A stretch of 64,000 nucleotides of DNA, taken from NCBI RefSeq assembly GCF_012932495.1, contig NZ_JABCNG010000007.1:1-64000 (forward strand). Direction: 5' to 3'. The DNA comes from Novosphingobium sp. SG919. Its GTDB lineage: Bacteria; Pseudomonadota; Alphaproteobacteria; Sphingomonadales; Sphingomonadaceae. The position numbers and the translations under genes were made by a program. The notes under the pieces were generated by a model. It made no database searches, was not told where the DNA came from, and saw only the letters and a list, made by a program, of their open reading frames with translations. Positions 23,244-39,082 of the stretch are shown in pieces (the first letter of the stretch is position 1; the number at the start of each line of letters is the position of its first letter).

Positions 23244-24929
23244 ATGCACAAGACCCGGTTCCTGACTTCCGCCCTTGCCGCCATTGCGGCCGCCACGATC
23301 GCCGCTGCGCCGGCATCGGCGGCGCCGGCACCCACACCTGCCACGGCCCCTGCGACATCGGCTGCCGCGACCCCGCCGCGCCTGCTGATCGCACTGGCGA
23401 TGGACCAGTTCTCGGCCGACCTGTTTGCCGAATATCGCAGCCATTTCACCGGCGGCCTGGCGCGTCTGGCGAGCGGCGCGGTGTTCCCGGCCGGCTATCA
23501 AAGTCACGCCGCCACCGAAACCTGCCCTGGCCATTCCACCCTGCTCACCGGCAATCGCCCGGCGCACACCGGCATCATCGCCAACACCTGGATCGACCAG
23601 TCTGCCGCACGGCCCAAGAAAGAGGTCTATTGCGCCGAGGACGAGACCAAGTCGGCCGCCGATCCCAAGGATTATGTGGCGAGTGTTGGCCACCTGCTGG
23701 TGCCCACCCTGGGCGAGCGGATGAAGCAGCAGTGGCCCGCCGCGCGCAACGTGGCGGTTTCGGGCAAGGATCGCGCCGCGCTGATGATGGGCGGCCATGT
23801 GATCGACCAGGTGTGGTGGTGGAAGAACAATGCCTTCGTCACGCTGGATGGCCGCCCCGCCATTCCGGCCGCCAGCCAGGAAAACGCCGCCGTGGCCAAG
23901 CTGCTGGCCAAGGGTGCCCCGGCCCTGCCGCTGCCCGCGTTCTGCGCCCCGCGCGAAGGCGCGATCCAGGCCGGCAGCGCGACAGTGGGCACTGGCCACT
24001 TTGCCCTGGCGGCAGGTGATGCCACGGCGTTCCGCGCCTCGCCCCGGCTGGACCAGGCGACGCTCGATCTGGCGCTCAAGCTGGTCGATGCGATGAAGCT
24101 GGGCCAAGGGCCGGCGCCCGACATGCTGGCCGTCAGCCTTTCGGCCACGGACTACGTCGGGCACAGCACCGGCACGCAGGGGCCGGAAATGTGCATCCAG
24201 CTGGCCACGGTCGACCAGGCGCTGGGGGCGTTCTTTGCAGCGCTCGATGCGCGCCACATCGATTACGGCGTGGTGCTCTCGGCCGACCACGGCGGGTTCG
24301 ACATGCCCGAGCGGCAGAACCGCGAAGCGCTGCCCCAGGCCGCCCGCGCCGATGTGGCGCTGCTGCCCAAGGCGCTGAGCGAGCAAGTCGCCGCGCGGCT
24401 GCAACTGCCGGCAAAGGGGCTGATCCTGGGCGATGGCGCGGCCGGTGATTTCTGGGTCAAGGCCGATCTGCCCGCGGCGCAAAAGACCGCCGTGGTGGAA
24501 GCCGCGCGCGCCATCCTGGTGGCCAATCCGCAAGTCGCGGGCGTGTTCACCGCCGCTGAAATCGCGGCCACGCCGATGCCGTCCGGATCGCCTGAAACCT
24601 GGAGCCTGATCCAGCGCGCGCGCGCTTCGTTCTATGCCCCGCGCTCGGGCGATTTCGTGGTCATGCTGCGGCGCGGCGTCATGGCGCTGCCCCAGCCGGG
24701 GCCGGGCTATGTCGCCACCCACGGTTCGCCCTGGGACTATGACCGGCGCGTGCCGATCCTGTTCTGGCGCAAGGGGATGACCGGCTTTGAACAGCCATCG
24801 CCCGTTGAAACAGTGGACATTGCCCCCACCCTTTCGGCATGGATCAATTTGCCGGCGCCGCCAGGCGCCTATGACGGTCGCTGCCTCGATCTCGATTCCG
24901 GGCCGGGCAGCACCTGCGGAGTGAAGTGA
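23244..24929 (+). CDS. Secreted alkaline phosphatase family protein (SPAP/PafA-like)
   Basis: Periplasmic metal-dependent phosphomonoesterase of 561 residues with a signal peptide (LTSALAAIAAATIAAAPASA, 8-27). Motifs of the alkaline phosphatase superfamily: metal-binding Asp in LLIALAMDQF, nucleophilic Thr in HAATETCPGHSTLLTGNRP, D and H in SLSATDYVGHSTG, DH in VLSADHGGFD and a late His in VATHGSPWDYD. This fits Sphingomonas SPAP, which has Thr as nucleophile. The stop overlaps the start of the Ubi hydroxylase by one base (TGATG), so the two are co-transcribed although functionally unrelated. Substrate range is inferred from the family. Confidence 0.85.
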   Translation: MHKTRFLTSALAAIAAATIAAAPASAAPAPTPATAPATSAAATPPRLLIALAMDQFSADLFAEYRSHFTGGLARLASGAVFPAGYQSHAATETCPGHSTLLTGNRPAHTGIIANTWIDQSAARPKKEVYCAEDETKSAADPKDYVASVGHLLVPTLGERMKQQWPAARNVAVSGKDRAALMMGGHVIDQVWWWKNNAFVTLDGRPAIPAASQENAAVAKLLAKGAPALPLPAFCAPREGAIQAGSATVGTGHFALAAGDATAFRASPRLDQATLDLALKLVDAMKLGQGPAPDMLAVSLSATDYVGHSTGTQGPEMCIQLATVDQALGAFFAALDARHIDYGVVLSADHGGFDMPERQNREALPQAARADVALLPKALSEQVAARLQLPAKGLILGDGAAGDFWVKADLPAAQKTAVVEAARAILVANPQVAGVFTAAEIAATPMPSGSPETWSLIQRARASFYAPRSGDFVVMLRRGVMALPQPGPGYVATHGSPWDYDRRVPILFWRKGMTGFEQPSPVETVDIAPTLSAWINLPAPPGAYDGRCLDLDSGPGSTCGVK

Positions 24930-26176
24930 TGAGCGAGTTGGCGGTGGAACAGGCTGGGGAACAGGCGCTCTCGGGCGACGTGGTGATCCTGGGCGGCGGC
25001 CTGGTCGGCATGACGCTGGCGATTGGCCTCGCCAAGCAGGGCCTGTCGAGCGTGGTGGTCGATTCCTCCGATCCGGCAGCACAGACCGCCGCCGGGTTCG
25101 ATGGTCGCGCCTCGGCGATTTCCACCGCCAGCTGGAATCTCTACACCAACCTGGGCATGGCCGAGGCACTGGCGCCCAAGGGCTGCCCGATCGACGCCAT
25201 CGCCGTGACCGACAGCATGAAGCCCGGCCGCATCGATTTCCGCCCCGGCGCCGACGAGGGCTCGCTCGGCCGCATGTATGCCAACCGCGATCTGCGGCTG
25301 GTGATGTACGAGGCCGCCGCGCGCGAAAGCCTGATCACGTTCCTGCCCAACGCCCAGGTCGCCACGCGCGAGCGCGGCGAACATGGCGTCACCGTGACGC
25401 TGGCCGATGGCCGTGTGCTGAAAGGCAGCCTGCTCGTCGCTGCCGAAGGCCGTCGCAGCCCCACGCGCGACGAGGCGGGTTTTACCCCGGCGCGCTGGGA
25501 CTATGGTCATCGCGCGATCATTGCGGGCCTCACCCACGAAAAGCCGCACGAGAACACCGCCTGGGAAATCTTCTATCCGGCTGGTCCCTTCGCCCTGCTG
25601 CCCTTGCTGGACGAGGCGGACGGCACGCACCGTAGCGCGCTGGTGTGGACCGTGGCGGAAAAGGATGCCGCGGGCGTGCTCGCCATGGGCGAAAAGGCAT
25701 TCCTGGCCGAAGTGGAAAAGCGCATGGGCGGCGTGTTCGGCACAATCGCGCTCAATGGCCCGCGCTCGTCCTATCCGCTCAATTTCCATCACACCGCCAA
25801 GGTCGTCGATCATCGCCTGGCGCTGGTGGGCGATGCCGCGCACGGGATGCACCCGATTGCGGGGCAGGGCCTCAACGTGGGCCTGCGCGATGTGGCCGCG
25901 CTGGTCGAAGTCCTGGCCGAAGGCGCGCGGCTGGGGCTGGAGCCGGGCGAAGCGCAATTGCTTGCCCGCTATGAACGCTGGCGCGCGGCCGATACTTTCA
26001 TGGTGGCGGCGGCCACCGACGTGCTGACCCGCCTGTTCGGCCTGCCGGGCCGCGTGCCCAGCCTGGTCCGCCGCTTCGGCATGGCTGGGGTGCAGCGCCT
26101 GCCCGCGCTCAAGCGCTGGTTCATGGACGAGGCACGGGGCATGAGCGGGAAGCTGCCGGAGCTGCTCAAGGCGTAA
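24929..26176 (+). CDS. UbiH/UbiF/UbiL-type FAD-dependent ubiquinone hydroxylase
   Basis: Flavin monooxygenase hydroxylating a ubiquinone precursor ring. 415 residues: FAD-binding GGGLVGMTLAIGLAKQG near residues 22-38, the second motif in GSLLVAAEGRRSPTRD, and the signature GDAAHGMHPIAGQGLNVGLR, which is diagnostic for the UbiH/COQ6 family. Which ring position it modifies cannot be told from sequence; alphaproteobacteria often use one broad enzyme (UbiL or UbiM). ATG 24929 overlaps the phosphatase stop; an in-frame GTG lies three bases earlier. Converges with the small gene at 26196. Confidence 0.88.
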   Translation: MSELAVEQAGEQALSGDVVILGGGLVGMTLAIGLAKQGLSSVVVDSSDPAAQTAAGFDGRASAISTASWNLYTNLGMAEALAPKGCPIDAIAVTDSMKPGRIDFRPGADEGSLGRMYANRDLRLVMYEAAARESLITFLPNAQVATRERGEHGVTVTLADGRVLKGSLLVAAEGRRSPTRDEAGFTPARWDYGHRAIIAGLTHEKPHENTAWEIFYPAGPFALLPLLDEADGTHRSALVWTVAEKDAAGVLAMGEKAFLAEVEKRMGGVFGTIALNGPRSSYPLNFHHTAKVVDHRLALVGDAAHGMHPIAGQGLNVGLRDVAALVEVLAEGARLGLEPGEAQLLARYERWRAADTFMVAAATDVLTRLFGLPGRVPSLVRRFGMAGVQRLPALKRWFMDEARGMSGKLPELLKA

Positions 26177-26195
26177 GCAGATCGGCCCGCAGGCG

Positions 26196-26444
26196 TTATT
26201 GCGTCTCGCGGGCCAGGCGCTCGGCCAGTTCGGCGATTTCCGGCGGGTCGAGCAGCCAGGTGCGCGTCTTGCGCCCTTCGCGATGGATCGGCACTGTCAA
26301 CAGCACGCGCGCATTTTCGCGCGCATGCGGCTTGTAGAGCGAGAAGTGCAAAGCACAGTCGCGGATCGTGCCGATGATCGGCGTGCGGCCTTCCAGGTCG
26401 ATCATCGTCGCCGCCTGGTCCCAGGGGATGGTCTGCGTGCTCAT
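26196..26444 (-). CDS. Small conserved protein downstream of gyrB
   Basis: An 82-residue basic protein starting MSTQTIPWDQAATMIDLEG and ending EIAELAERLARETQ. It begins five bases after the gyrB stop, so it is probably co-transcribed with gyrB. No domain that I recognise; the sequence looks like a compact beta sheet with one C-terminal helix and no membrane segment. Coordination with gyrase is only suggested by position. Confidence 0.7.
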   Translation of the reverse strand: MSTQTIPWDQAATMIDLEGRTPIIGTIRDCALHFSLYKPHARENARVLLTVPIHREGRKTRTWLLDPPEIAELAERLARETQ

Positions 26445-26449
26445 CGCGC

Positions 26450-30561
<4,112 letters not shown>

Positions 30562-30745
30562 CGCCAAGCGGCGTGCCAAGCTGTGGATAAAGCCCGGCTG
30601 CCCTTTTGGCGGGGCAGTCGGGTCTTGACCGAAAAGGCGCAAAGGTGTTCGTTGTGCGCATGCGTCATGAAGCGGTCATGCCTGTCCTTCATGCCTCGCC
30701 CCGAGCGAGGCTGAAGCCGATTTGGCACAGGAGCGCAAGCGGAGC

Positions 30746-31381
30746 ATGCTTCACCAGGCGCTGATCGAGCGGGCGGCTGCGGCCAGGCCCCATAGCGGCG
30801 ATGCCGCCGCCACACCCCGTTTGCTGGCATCCAATCGCCATCTCGACAATTGCCCGGCACTGGTTCTGAACGCGGATTACACGCCGCTCAGCTATTACCC
30901 GCTCAGCCTGTGGCCCTGGCAGACCGCGATCAAGGCGGTGTTCCTCGAACGGGTGGACATCATCGCGACGTATGATCGCGCGGTGCACAGCCCCTCGCTC
31001 GACATGAAGATCCCGTCGGTGATCGCGCTGCGCCAATATGTGAAGCCCAGCGAGTTTCCGGCCTTCACCCGCTTCAACCTGTTCCTGCGCGATCGCTTCG
31101 TATGCCAGTACTGCGGCAGCGGCGAACACCTCACGTTCGATCACGTCGTGCCGCGCCGGCTGGGCGGGCGCACCACCTGGGAAAACGTCACCACCGCCTG
31201 CGCGCCGTGCAACATGGCCAAGGGCGGCCGCACCCCGGCCCAGGCGCACATGCGCCTGATGGAAGAGCCGATCCGCCCCACCACCTGGCAATTGCAGGAA
31301 AAGGGCCGCGCCTTTCCGCCCAATCACTTGCACGAAAGCTGGCGCGACTGGCTCTATTGGGACGTCGAACTGGAAAGCTGA
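30746..31381 (+). CDS. HNH endonuclease (chromosomal housekeeping type)
   Basis: A 211-residue protein with a C-terminal HNH domain: FVCQYCGSGEHLTFDHVVPR, then GGRTTWENVTTACAPCNMAKGG, giving CxxC...DH...N...CxxCN. The N-terminal part LVLNADYTPLSYYPLSLWPW is typical of the HNH protein widespread in alphaproteobacteria and cyanobacteria, which is not part of a restriction cassette. Start uncertain: ATG 30746, or TTG 30722 with nine more residues. Converges with the MFS gene 20 bp on, across a short GC hairpin. Confidence 0.88.
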   Translation: MLHQALIERAAAARPHSGDAAATPRLLASNRHLDNCPALVLNADYTPLSYYPLSLWPWQTAIKAVFLERVDIIATYDRAVHSPSLDMKIPSVIALRQYVKPSEFPAFTRFNLFLRDRFVCQYCGSGEHLTFDHVVPRRLGGRTTWENVTTACAPCNMAKGGRTPAQAHMRLMEEPIRPTTWQLQEKGRAFPPNHLHESWRDWLYWDVELES

Positions 31382-31401
31382 CGCCGCCGCGCCGGCGGTG
31401 T

Positions 31402-32622
31402 TCAGGCCGGCTGTTCACCGGCGCGCCCTGCGCCTTTCAAGAATAGCGCCAGGGCTGCCAGGGCAATCGCCGTGGCCACCAGCATCGGCATCGTCGGCAG
31501 GTCGATCAGTGCATTGGGCCCGCTGAACCGCGCCAAGGTCTGGGCATAAAGCGGCGGCCCGATGATCTGGGCGATCGATCCGATCGACTGCACCGCCCCC
31601 TGCAATTCGCCCTGGCTGCGCGCATCGACCGCGCGGCTGTTCATGGCCGATATCGCTGGCTGCACTGCGCCCTGGAACGAACCGATGCCGATGGCGATAT
31701 AGACCTGCCACGCCTCGCGCGCGAGGCAATAGGCCACCGCCGACAGCGCCAGCGACACCACGCCCATGATAACGGCGCGCCGTTCCCCCAGCCGCGGCAG
31801 CAGCAGGCGCATGCCAAATCCCTGGAACAATGCGGCCGTCAGGCCGACCACCGCCAGCGCCAGCCCCACCGCCTTGGTCGAAAAGCCATAGGCAGCGATC
31901 GCCATGTAGGTCCAGATCGCGGGATAGACCACGTTGGCCAGTTGCCACGCGCCCAGCGCCGCCACGAACCACAACACCCGCGCGCTCTGCCCTTTCAGTG
32001 CCAGCAGGCTCGACAGCGCGTTGGCGCGGCGCCAGTCGAACGGGCGGCGATGATCGGCATCGAGCGATTCGCGCAAGGTGAAGAAGCCGAACACGAAATT
32101 GGCCAGGCTCAGCCCGGCGGCGGCCATGAACGGCACGCGCGGCCCCAGCGTGCCGAGCAGCCCGCCCAGCGCCGGGCCGACCACGAAGCCGATGCCAAAG
32201 GCCATGCCCATCAGGCCGAAACTGGCCGCGCGCTTTTCGGGCGGGGTCACGTCAGCGATATAGGCATAGGCGGCCGAAAAGCTGGCGCCGGTGATCCCGG
32301 CGATGATCCGCCCGGCAACCAGCCAGCTCATCGCCGGGGCAAAGGCCTGCAGCAGATAGTCCAGGCCCAGCGCGAACACCGCGGCCAGCAGCACCGGCCG
32401 CCGGCCATAGCGATCTGACAGGTTGCCGATCACCGGGGCGAACACGAACTGCATGACGGCATAGCCGGCGCCCAGCCAGCCGGCATATTCGGCTGCCTGC
32501 GTGATCGAAACCTTGGCCAGATGCATGATCAGCCCCGGAAACACCGGGATTACGATGCCAAAGCCGAGCATGTCGATCAGCACGATGGCAAAGACGAAGC
32601 TCAGCGATGCCCGATGCGTCAT
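31402..32622 (-). CDS. TetA-like MFS efflux transporter
   Basis: Inner-membrane drug:proton antiporter of 406 residues with about 12 hydrophobic helices. Helix 1 reads IVLIDMLGFGIVIPVFPGL, and motif A (GNLSDRYGRRPVLL, 66-79) lies between helices 2 and 3. The antiporter motif C region (GMAFGIGFVVGPALGGLLG) is in helix 5. The order matches the TCR/Tet family (Gly-rich helix 5, G-G-x-x-G). Such genes are common on sphingomonad chromosomes and need not confer tetracycline resistance. The nitronate monooxygenase gene is 47 bp upstream on the same strand, so they may share a transcript. Confidence 0.88.
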   Translation of the reverse strand: MTHRASLSFVFAIVLIDMLGFGIVIPVFPGLIMHLAKVSITQAAEYAGWLGAGYAVMQFVFAPVIGNLSDRYGRRPVLLAAVFALGLDYLLQAFAPAMSWLVAGRIIAGITGASFSAAYAYIADVTPPEKRAASFGLMGMAFGIGFVVGPALGGLLGTLGPRVPFMAAAGLSLANFVFGFFTLRESLDADHRRPFDWRRANALSSLLALKGQSARVLWFVAALGAWQLANVVYPAIWTYMAIAAYGFSTKAVGLALAVVGLTAALFQGFGMRLLLPRLGERRAVIMGVVSLALSAVAYCLAREAWQVYIAIGIGSFQGAVQPAISAMNSRAVDARSQGELQGAVQSIGSIAQIIGPPLYAQTLARFSGPNALIDLPTMPMLVATAIALAALALFLKGAGRAGEQPA

Positions 32623-32669
32623 GAAATGCCCCCTCCCGCGCGCTGGCCCGATTCAGCGCGGCTTGTGTG

Positions 32670-36097
<3,428 letters not shown>

Positions 36098-36165
36098 TCC
36101 CCAGGACTGACAAAGTCGGCAAGAAAGACGCAGATCCCCTTCTCGTGCGCCTTTCTGGCTTACCA

Positions 36166-36210
36166 CCCCGCCTTTTTCCGGTATCCCCAACGGAAGAAGG
36201 CGGGGTTTTT
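36166..36210 (+). terminator. Rho-independent terminator after katG
   Basis: A 15-bp stem (CCCCGCCTTTTTCCG with CGGAAGAAGGCGGGG, one mismatch), 10-nt loop, then TTTTT. Confidence 0.88.
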
Positions 36211-36275
36211 CACGTTTGCATGGCACAAGGGGTGCCGTTCCCCCGTTGCAACCGGATGCCGCGCCGCCCCCGCCC

Positions 36276-36416
36276 ATGCTGAAAGCCACCCTGGAAATCG
36301 TGCTGTTCCTGCTGTCGGGCATAGCCATGGCCGCGGCCAAGGTCGCGGCGCTGGCAGCGCTGGGTCTGGCGGTGCCGGTGGCGGGGGTGCTGCTGTGGCG
36401 CAAGCGGCGGAAGTAG
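36276..36416 (+). CDS. Small single-pass membrane protein
   Basis: 46 residues starting MLKATLEIVLFLLSGIAMAA: one long hydrophobic stretch of 28-30 residues with a basic tail LLWRKRRK, which places the C terminus in the cytoplasm. A longer in-frame start at 36216 adds a Pro-rich N terminus that overlaps the end of the terminator region and is unlikely. Function unknown; similar tiny proteins exist but I cannot name the family. Confidence 0.5.
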   Translation: MLKATLEIVLFLLSGIAMAAAKVAALAALGLAVPVAGVLLWRKRRK

Positions 36417-36560
36417 GCGGCGGATGGCATAACCTTTAGAGGCTAGCTGTTGATAGTTCAGGCGCAGCGGCGGTTTAGTTTCTGCAATTCCTGCGGTGGA
36501 CACGGAGCCGAACCTGCGCGACATTCTCCGTCGTAGATTCACAACGGTGTTTCTGACTCA

Positions 36561-37550
36561 ATGGCGCCTGGCTATCGGTTATTCTTTTTCACGGCTTTCT
36601 TAAGCCTGGTCATCGCTGTTGCGTTGGGATCGCTTTTGCAACCCGAACGACCAAATCTTGTCGGTAGCATTGGCCAACGTGAGCAACCCAATTTCTATCG
36701 CGCTGTTGGGAGTGACTGCCAACCGGCTAGGATTAGCGTGCTACCCGTCAAGTTGCGCACACGGAAGGCTGATGCATGCGCAAAAGCGGAAGAACAGTAT
36801 CGTGAAGCCAATGACAGCCTGGTACAAGCCAGGCGCGCAGCGGACGCGGCAGACGCAAGTGCCATTGTAGCGTATGAGCAGACGCGAATTGCTGCGTGGG
36901 GCTTTAGTGCAGGAATTCTCACATTGCTTGCCGCTTTCGCAGCCGCTTTTTTTGCTGAACGTGCGGCGCACCACACGAAAAGGAGTGCGGATGCTGCCGA
37001 ACAGGCGCTTCGGCCGTGGATAACCATGGAAATTGAGCCGGAGAGTTCCGTGCGGTGGGACGATGACGGCGCTTGGTTCAACGTTCTCGTTAAAGTATAT
37101 AACCACGGCAGCGTGCCAGCAGTGAATTTTCTGATCGATTTTGCTAACGTTCCAATGGAAGCGATTGCTATCTTGCAAGGCAATTTCCGAAAAGAAATCG
37201 AGGGGAAGATTGATTCTATAACAGCTCCAGACGGGTTTGGAGAAATAATAACGCCCGGTAAATATGCTGAGTTCCGTTTCCAAGCCGAGGTAAATCAAGA
37301 GTGGTTCCTGCCAGATACCACGGGTAAAATTTGTTGTGCGCCCCTCGTTGCCGTCTTCTGTCGGTACCAGTCAGCCAACGATCTCAAACTCAACGGAAAG
37401 CTCGGGCAATGTTACATGTTTGGTGTTCGTCCACCACTAGCAAGGAAAGCACAGCCGGCAGCGAACCTCGTTCTATATCCTGATCAGGGTGAAATTGAAC
37501 CAAGCAAAATTAAGGTTCGGCTGCTCCCACTGAGTAGTGTTGCAAAATAA
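36561..37550 (+). CDS. Hypothetical membrane-anchored protein, horizontally acquired look
   Basis: 329 residues: a first transmembrane segment (LFFFTAFLSLVIAVALGSLL, 7-26), a periplasmic or linker part with a coiled coil (AEEQYREANDSLVQARRAAD), a second membrane segment (GFSAGILTLLAAFAAAFFAE), then ADAAEQALRPWITMEI and a beta-rich C-terminal domain. The A-A-E-x-A-L-R-P-W pattern with a sandwich domain after a membrane hairpin recurs in hypothetical proteins near mobile DNA. Base composition is clearly AT-richer than flanking genes, and a REP-like palindrome follows, so recent acquisition is likely. Function unknown. Confidence 0.7.
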   Translation: MAPGYRLFFFTAFLSLVIAVALGSLLQPERPNLVGSIGQREQPNFYRAVGSDCQPARISVLPVKLRTRKADACAKAEEQYREANDSLVQARRAADAADASAIVAYEQTRIAAWGFSAGILTLLAAFAAAFFAERAAHHTKRSADAAEQALRPWITMEIEPESSVRWDDDGAWFNVLVKVYNHGSVPAVNFLIDFANVPMEAIAILQGNFRKEIEGKIDSITAPDGFGEIITPGKYAEFRFQAEVNQEWFLPDTTGKICCAPLVAVFCRYQSANDLKLNGKLGQCYMFGVRPPLARKAQPAANLVLYPDQGEIEPSKIKVRLLPLSSVAK

Positions 37551-37616
37551 GCCAAGACGTTCCAGGTTCGACTTGGCCCGAGTGTCGTTCCAGCCGCGAG
37601 CGCCGCGCGCGGAGCC

Positions 37617-37691
37617 CTTCGACAAGCTCAGGGCGAATGGGAGGTACGTATGGAGTTCCCTGAGATTCCGTTCGGGCTGAGCTTGTCGAAG
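37617..37691. repeat. REP-like imperfect palindrome
   Basis: Arms of 21 bp at 37617-37637 (CTTCGACAAGCTCAGGGCGAA) and 37671-37691 pair with two mismatches around a 33-bp loop. The CTTCGACAAGCTCAG unit is a common repetitive extragenic palindrome in sphingomonads and xanthomonads, as I remember it. It lies between the hypothetical gene and wecB, which converge here. Confidence 0.8.
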
Positions 37692-37748
37692 CCACTTGCC
37701 CGCAGGCCCTCTGCCGGTGCCAATTGAAAAGTTAGGGGCTAAGTTCTT

Positions 37749-38876
37749 CTAACCCGACAGCAAATCCGCAATCCGCGCGGCCGAATGCCCATCGCCGAAA
37801 GGATTGTGCGCCCGTGCCATGGCGGCATAGGCGGCGGGATCGTCCAGCAGCACGGTCGCCTCTGCCACGATGCGCGCCGCATCGGTGCCGACCAGCTTGG
37901 CGGTGCCGGCTTCCACGCCTTCGGGGCGCTCGGTGGTTTCGCGCATGACGAGCACGGGCTTTCCCAGCGCGGGGGCTTCTTCCTGCACGCCGCCGCTGTC
38001 GGTCAGCATGATCTCGCTGATGGCGAGGAGGCGGGCGAAGTGGGGATAGTCGAGCGGTTCGATCAGGGCCACGTTGGGCAGGTCGGCAAGGGCCGCGTCC
38101 ATTACCGCACGCACGTTGGGGTTGGGGTGGACCGGGAAGATCAGCGCCACATCCGGCCGCGCGGCCAGGGTGCGGATCGCCTGGGCGATGGCTTCCAGCC
38201 CGCCGCCGAAGTTTTCGCGGCGGTGGCTGGTAACGCCGATCAGGCGCTTGCCGGCAAAGCGGGCTTCGAGCGGCGCCAGGCCACTGGCGAGCGTGGGCTC
38301 TGCGGCGATCTTGTCGGTCACCCAGTGCAGCGCGTCGATCACGGTGTTGCCGGTCACGTGGATCGCGGCCGGGTCCACGTTTTCGGCGCGCAGCGCGGCG
38401 GCGGCGGTTTCGGTGGGCGCGAAATGCAGCGCGGCGATGGTGCCGATGATCTTGCGGTTCACCTCCTCGGGCCAAGGGTGATAGATATTGTGGCTGCGCA
38501 GCCCCGCTTCCACGTGGGCCACGGCGATCTTGCGGTAATAGGCGGCCAGCGCGCCGGCCATGGCCGTGGCGGTATCGCCCTGGACCACCACCCAATCGGG
38601 CTTTTCCGCGTCCATCACTTTGCCGATTTCGGTGAGCAGCGCGGCGGTCAACCCGTCGAGCGTCTGGTTGGGGCGCATCAGGTCAAGGTCGTGATCGGGC
38701 ACGATCCCCGCGATGGCCAGGACCTGGTCGAGCATGCCGCGATGCTGCGCGGTGACGCAGGTGACCACGCGAAAGCGCCCATCGGCGCGCAGGGCGTGGA
38801 CCACGGGAAACATCTTGATCGCCTCGGGCCGGGTGCCGAACACGAGGAGGACGGTCTTGGGTGCGGGCTGGGTCAT
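37749..38876 (-). CDS. wecB: UDP-N-acetylglucosamine 2-epimerase (non-hydrolysing)
   Basis: Interconverts UDP-GlcNAc and UDP-ManNAc for surface polysaccharide. 375 residues with GT-B fold motifs: VFGTRPEAIKMFPVVHAL at the N terminus, VQGDTATAMAGALAAYY, HVEAGLRSHNIYHPWPEEVN, SHRRENFGGG and TDSGGVQEEAPALGKPVLV, all diagnostic of the family. No partner wecC is adjacent. The start ATG 38876 lies 57 bp from the palindromic repeat region. Converges with the hypothetical gene at 36561. Confidence 0.95.
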   Translation of the reverse strand: MTQPAPKTVLLVFGTRPEAIKMFPVVHALRADGRFRVVTCVTAQHRGMLDQVLAIAGIVPDHDLDLMRPNQTLDGLTAALLTEIGKVMDAEKPDWVVVQGDTATAMAGALAAYYRKIAVAHVEAGLRSHNIYHPWPEEVNRKIIGTIAALHFAPTETAAAALRAENVDPAAIHVTGNTVIDALHWVTDKIAAEPTLASGLAPLEARFAGKRLIGVTSHRRENFGGGLEAIAQAIRTLAARPDVALIFPVHPNPNVRAVMDAALADLPNVALIEPLDYPHFARLLAISEIMLTDSGGVQEEAPALGKPVLVMRETTERPEGVEAGTAKLVGTDAARIVAEATVLLDDPAAYAAMARAHNPFGDGHSAARIADLLSG

Positions 38877-38961
38877 GGGCCCGCCTTATAGGGCGAATCT
38901 TAAGCGCCGGATAAGGGCTTGCGCTTAAGGGAAACATCGGATGTGGAGCGGTAGTGCTCTG

Positions 38962-38989
38962 TCAAAATTCGCGGAAGGGCGAATTTTGA
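38962..38989. repeat. Perfect 11-bp-arm hairpin
   Basis: TCAAAATTCGC and GCGAATTTTGA separated by GGAAGG. Located directly beside the larger palindrome 38994-39073, upstream of wecB and downstream of the agmatine deiminase gene, both on the minus strand. Confidence 0.85.
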
Positions 38990-38993
38990 ATTC

Positions 38994-39073
38994 CGGCACC
39001 GGCCCGCTCCCCCACCCGGCCCCCCATAGGGTACTATCGTCGGGAGGCCGGGTGGGGGAGCGGGCCGGTGCCG
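38994..39073. repeat. Perfect 28-bp-arm palindrome
   Basis: Arms 38994-39021 and 39046-39073 are exact reverse complements (left arm begins CGGCACCGGCCCGCTCCCCC) around a 24-bp loop. There is no T-run on either side, so it is not a simple terminator, though it would form a very strong RNA or cruciform hairpin in the intergenic region between two minus-strand genes. Confidence 0.9.
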
Positions 39074-39082
39074 AAATCTCGC

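Noticed and set aside
22866-25169. Minus-strand ORF of 767 residues
   Set aside because: Spans parts of dsbD, the phosphatase and the hydroxylase in the wrong frame; no family pattern.
26184-26214. GGCCCGC...GCGGGCC hairpin as terminator
   Set aside because: It overlaps the end of a coding region and has no T-run on either strand.
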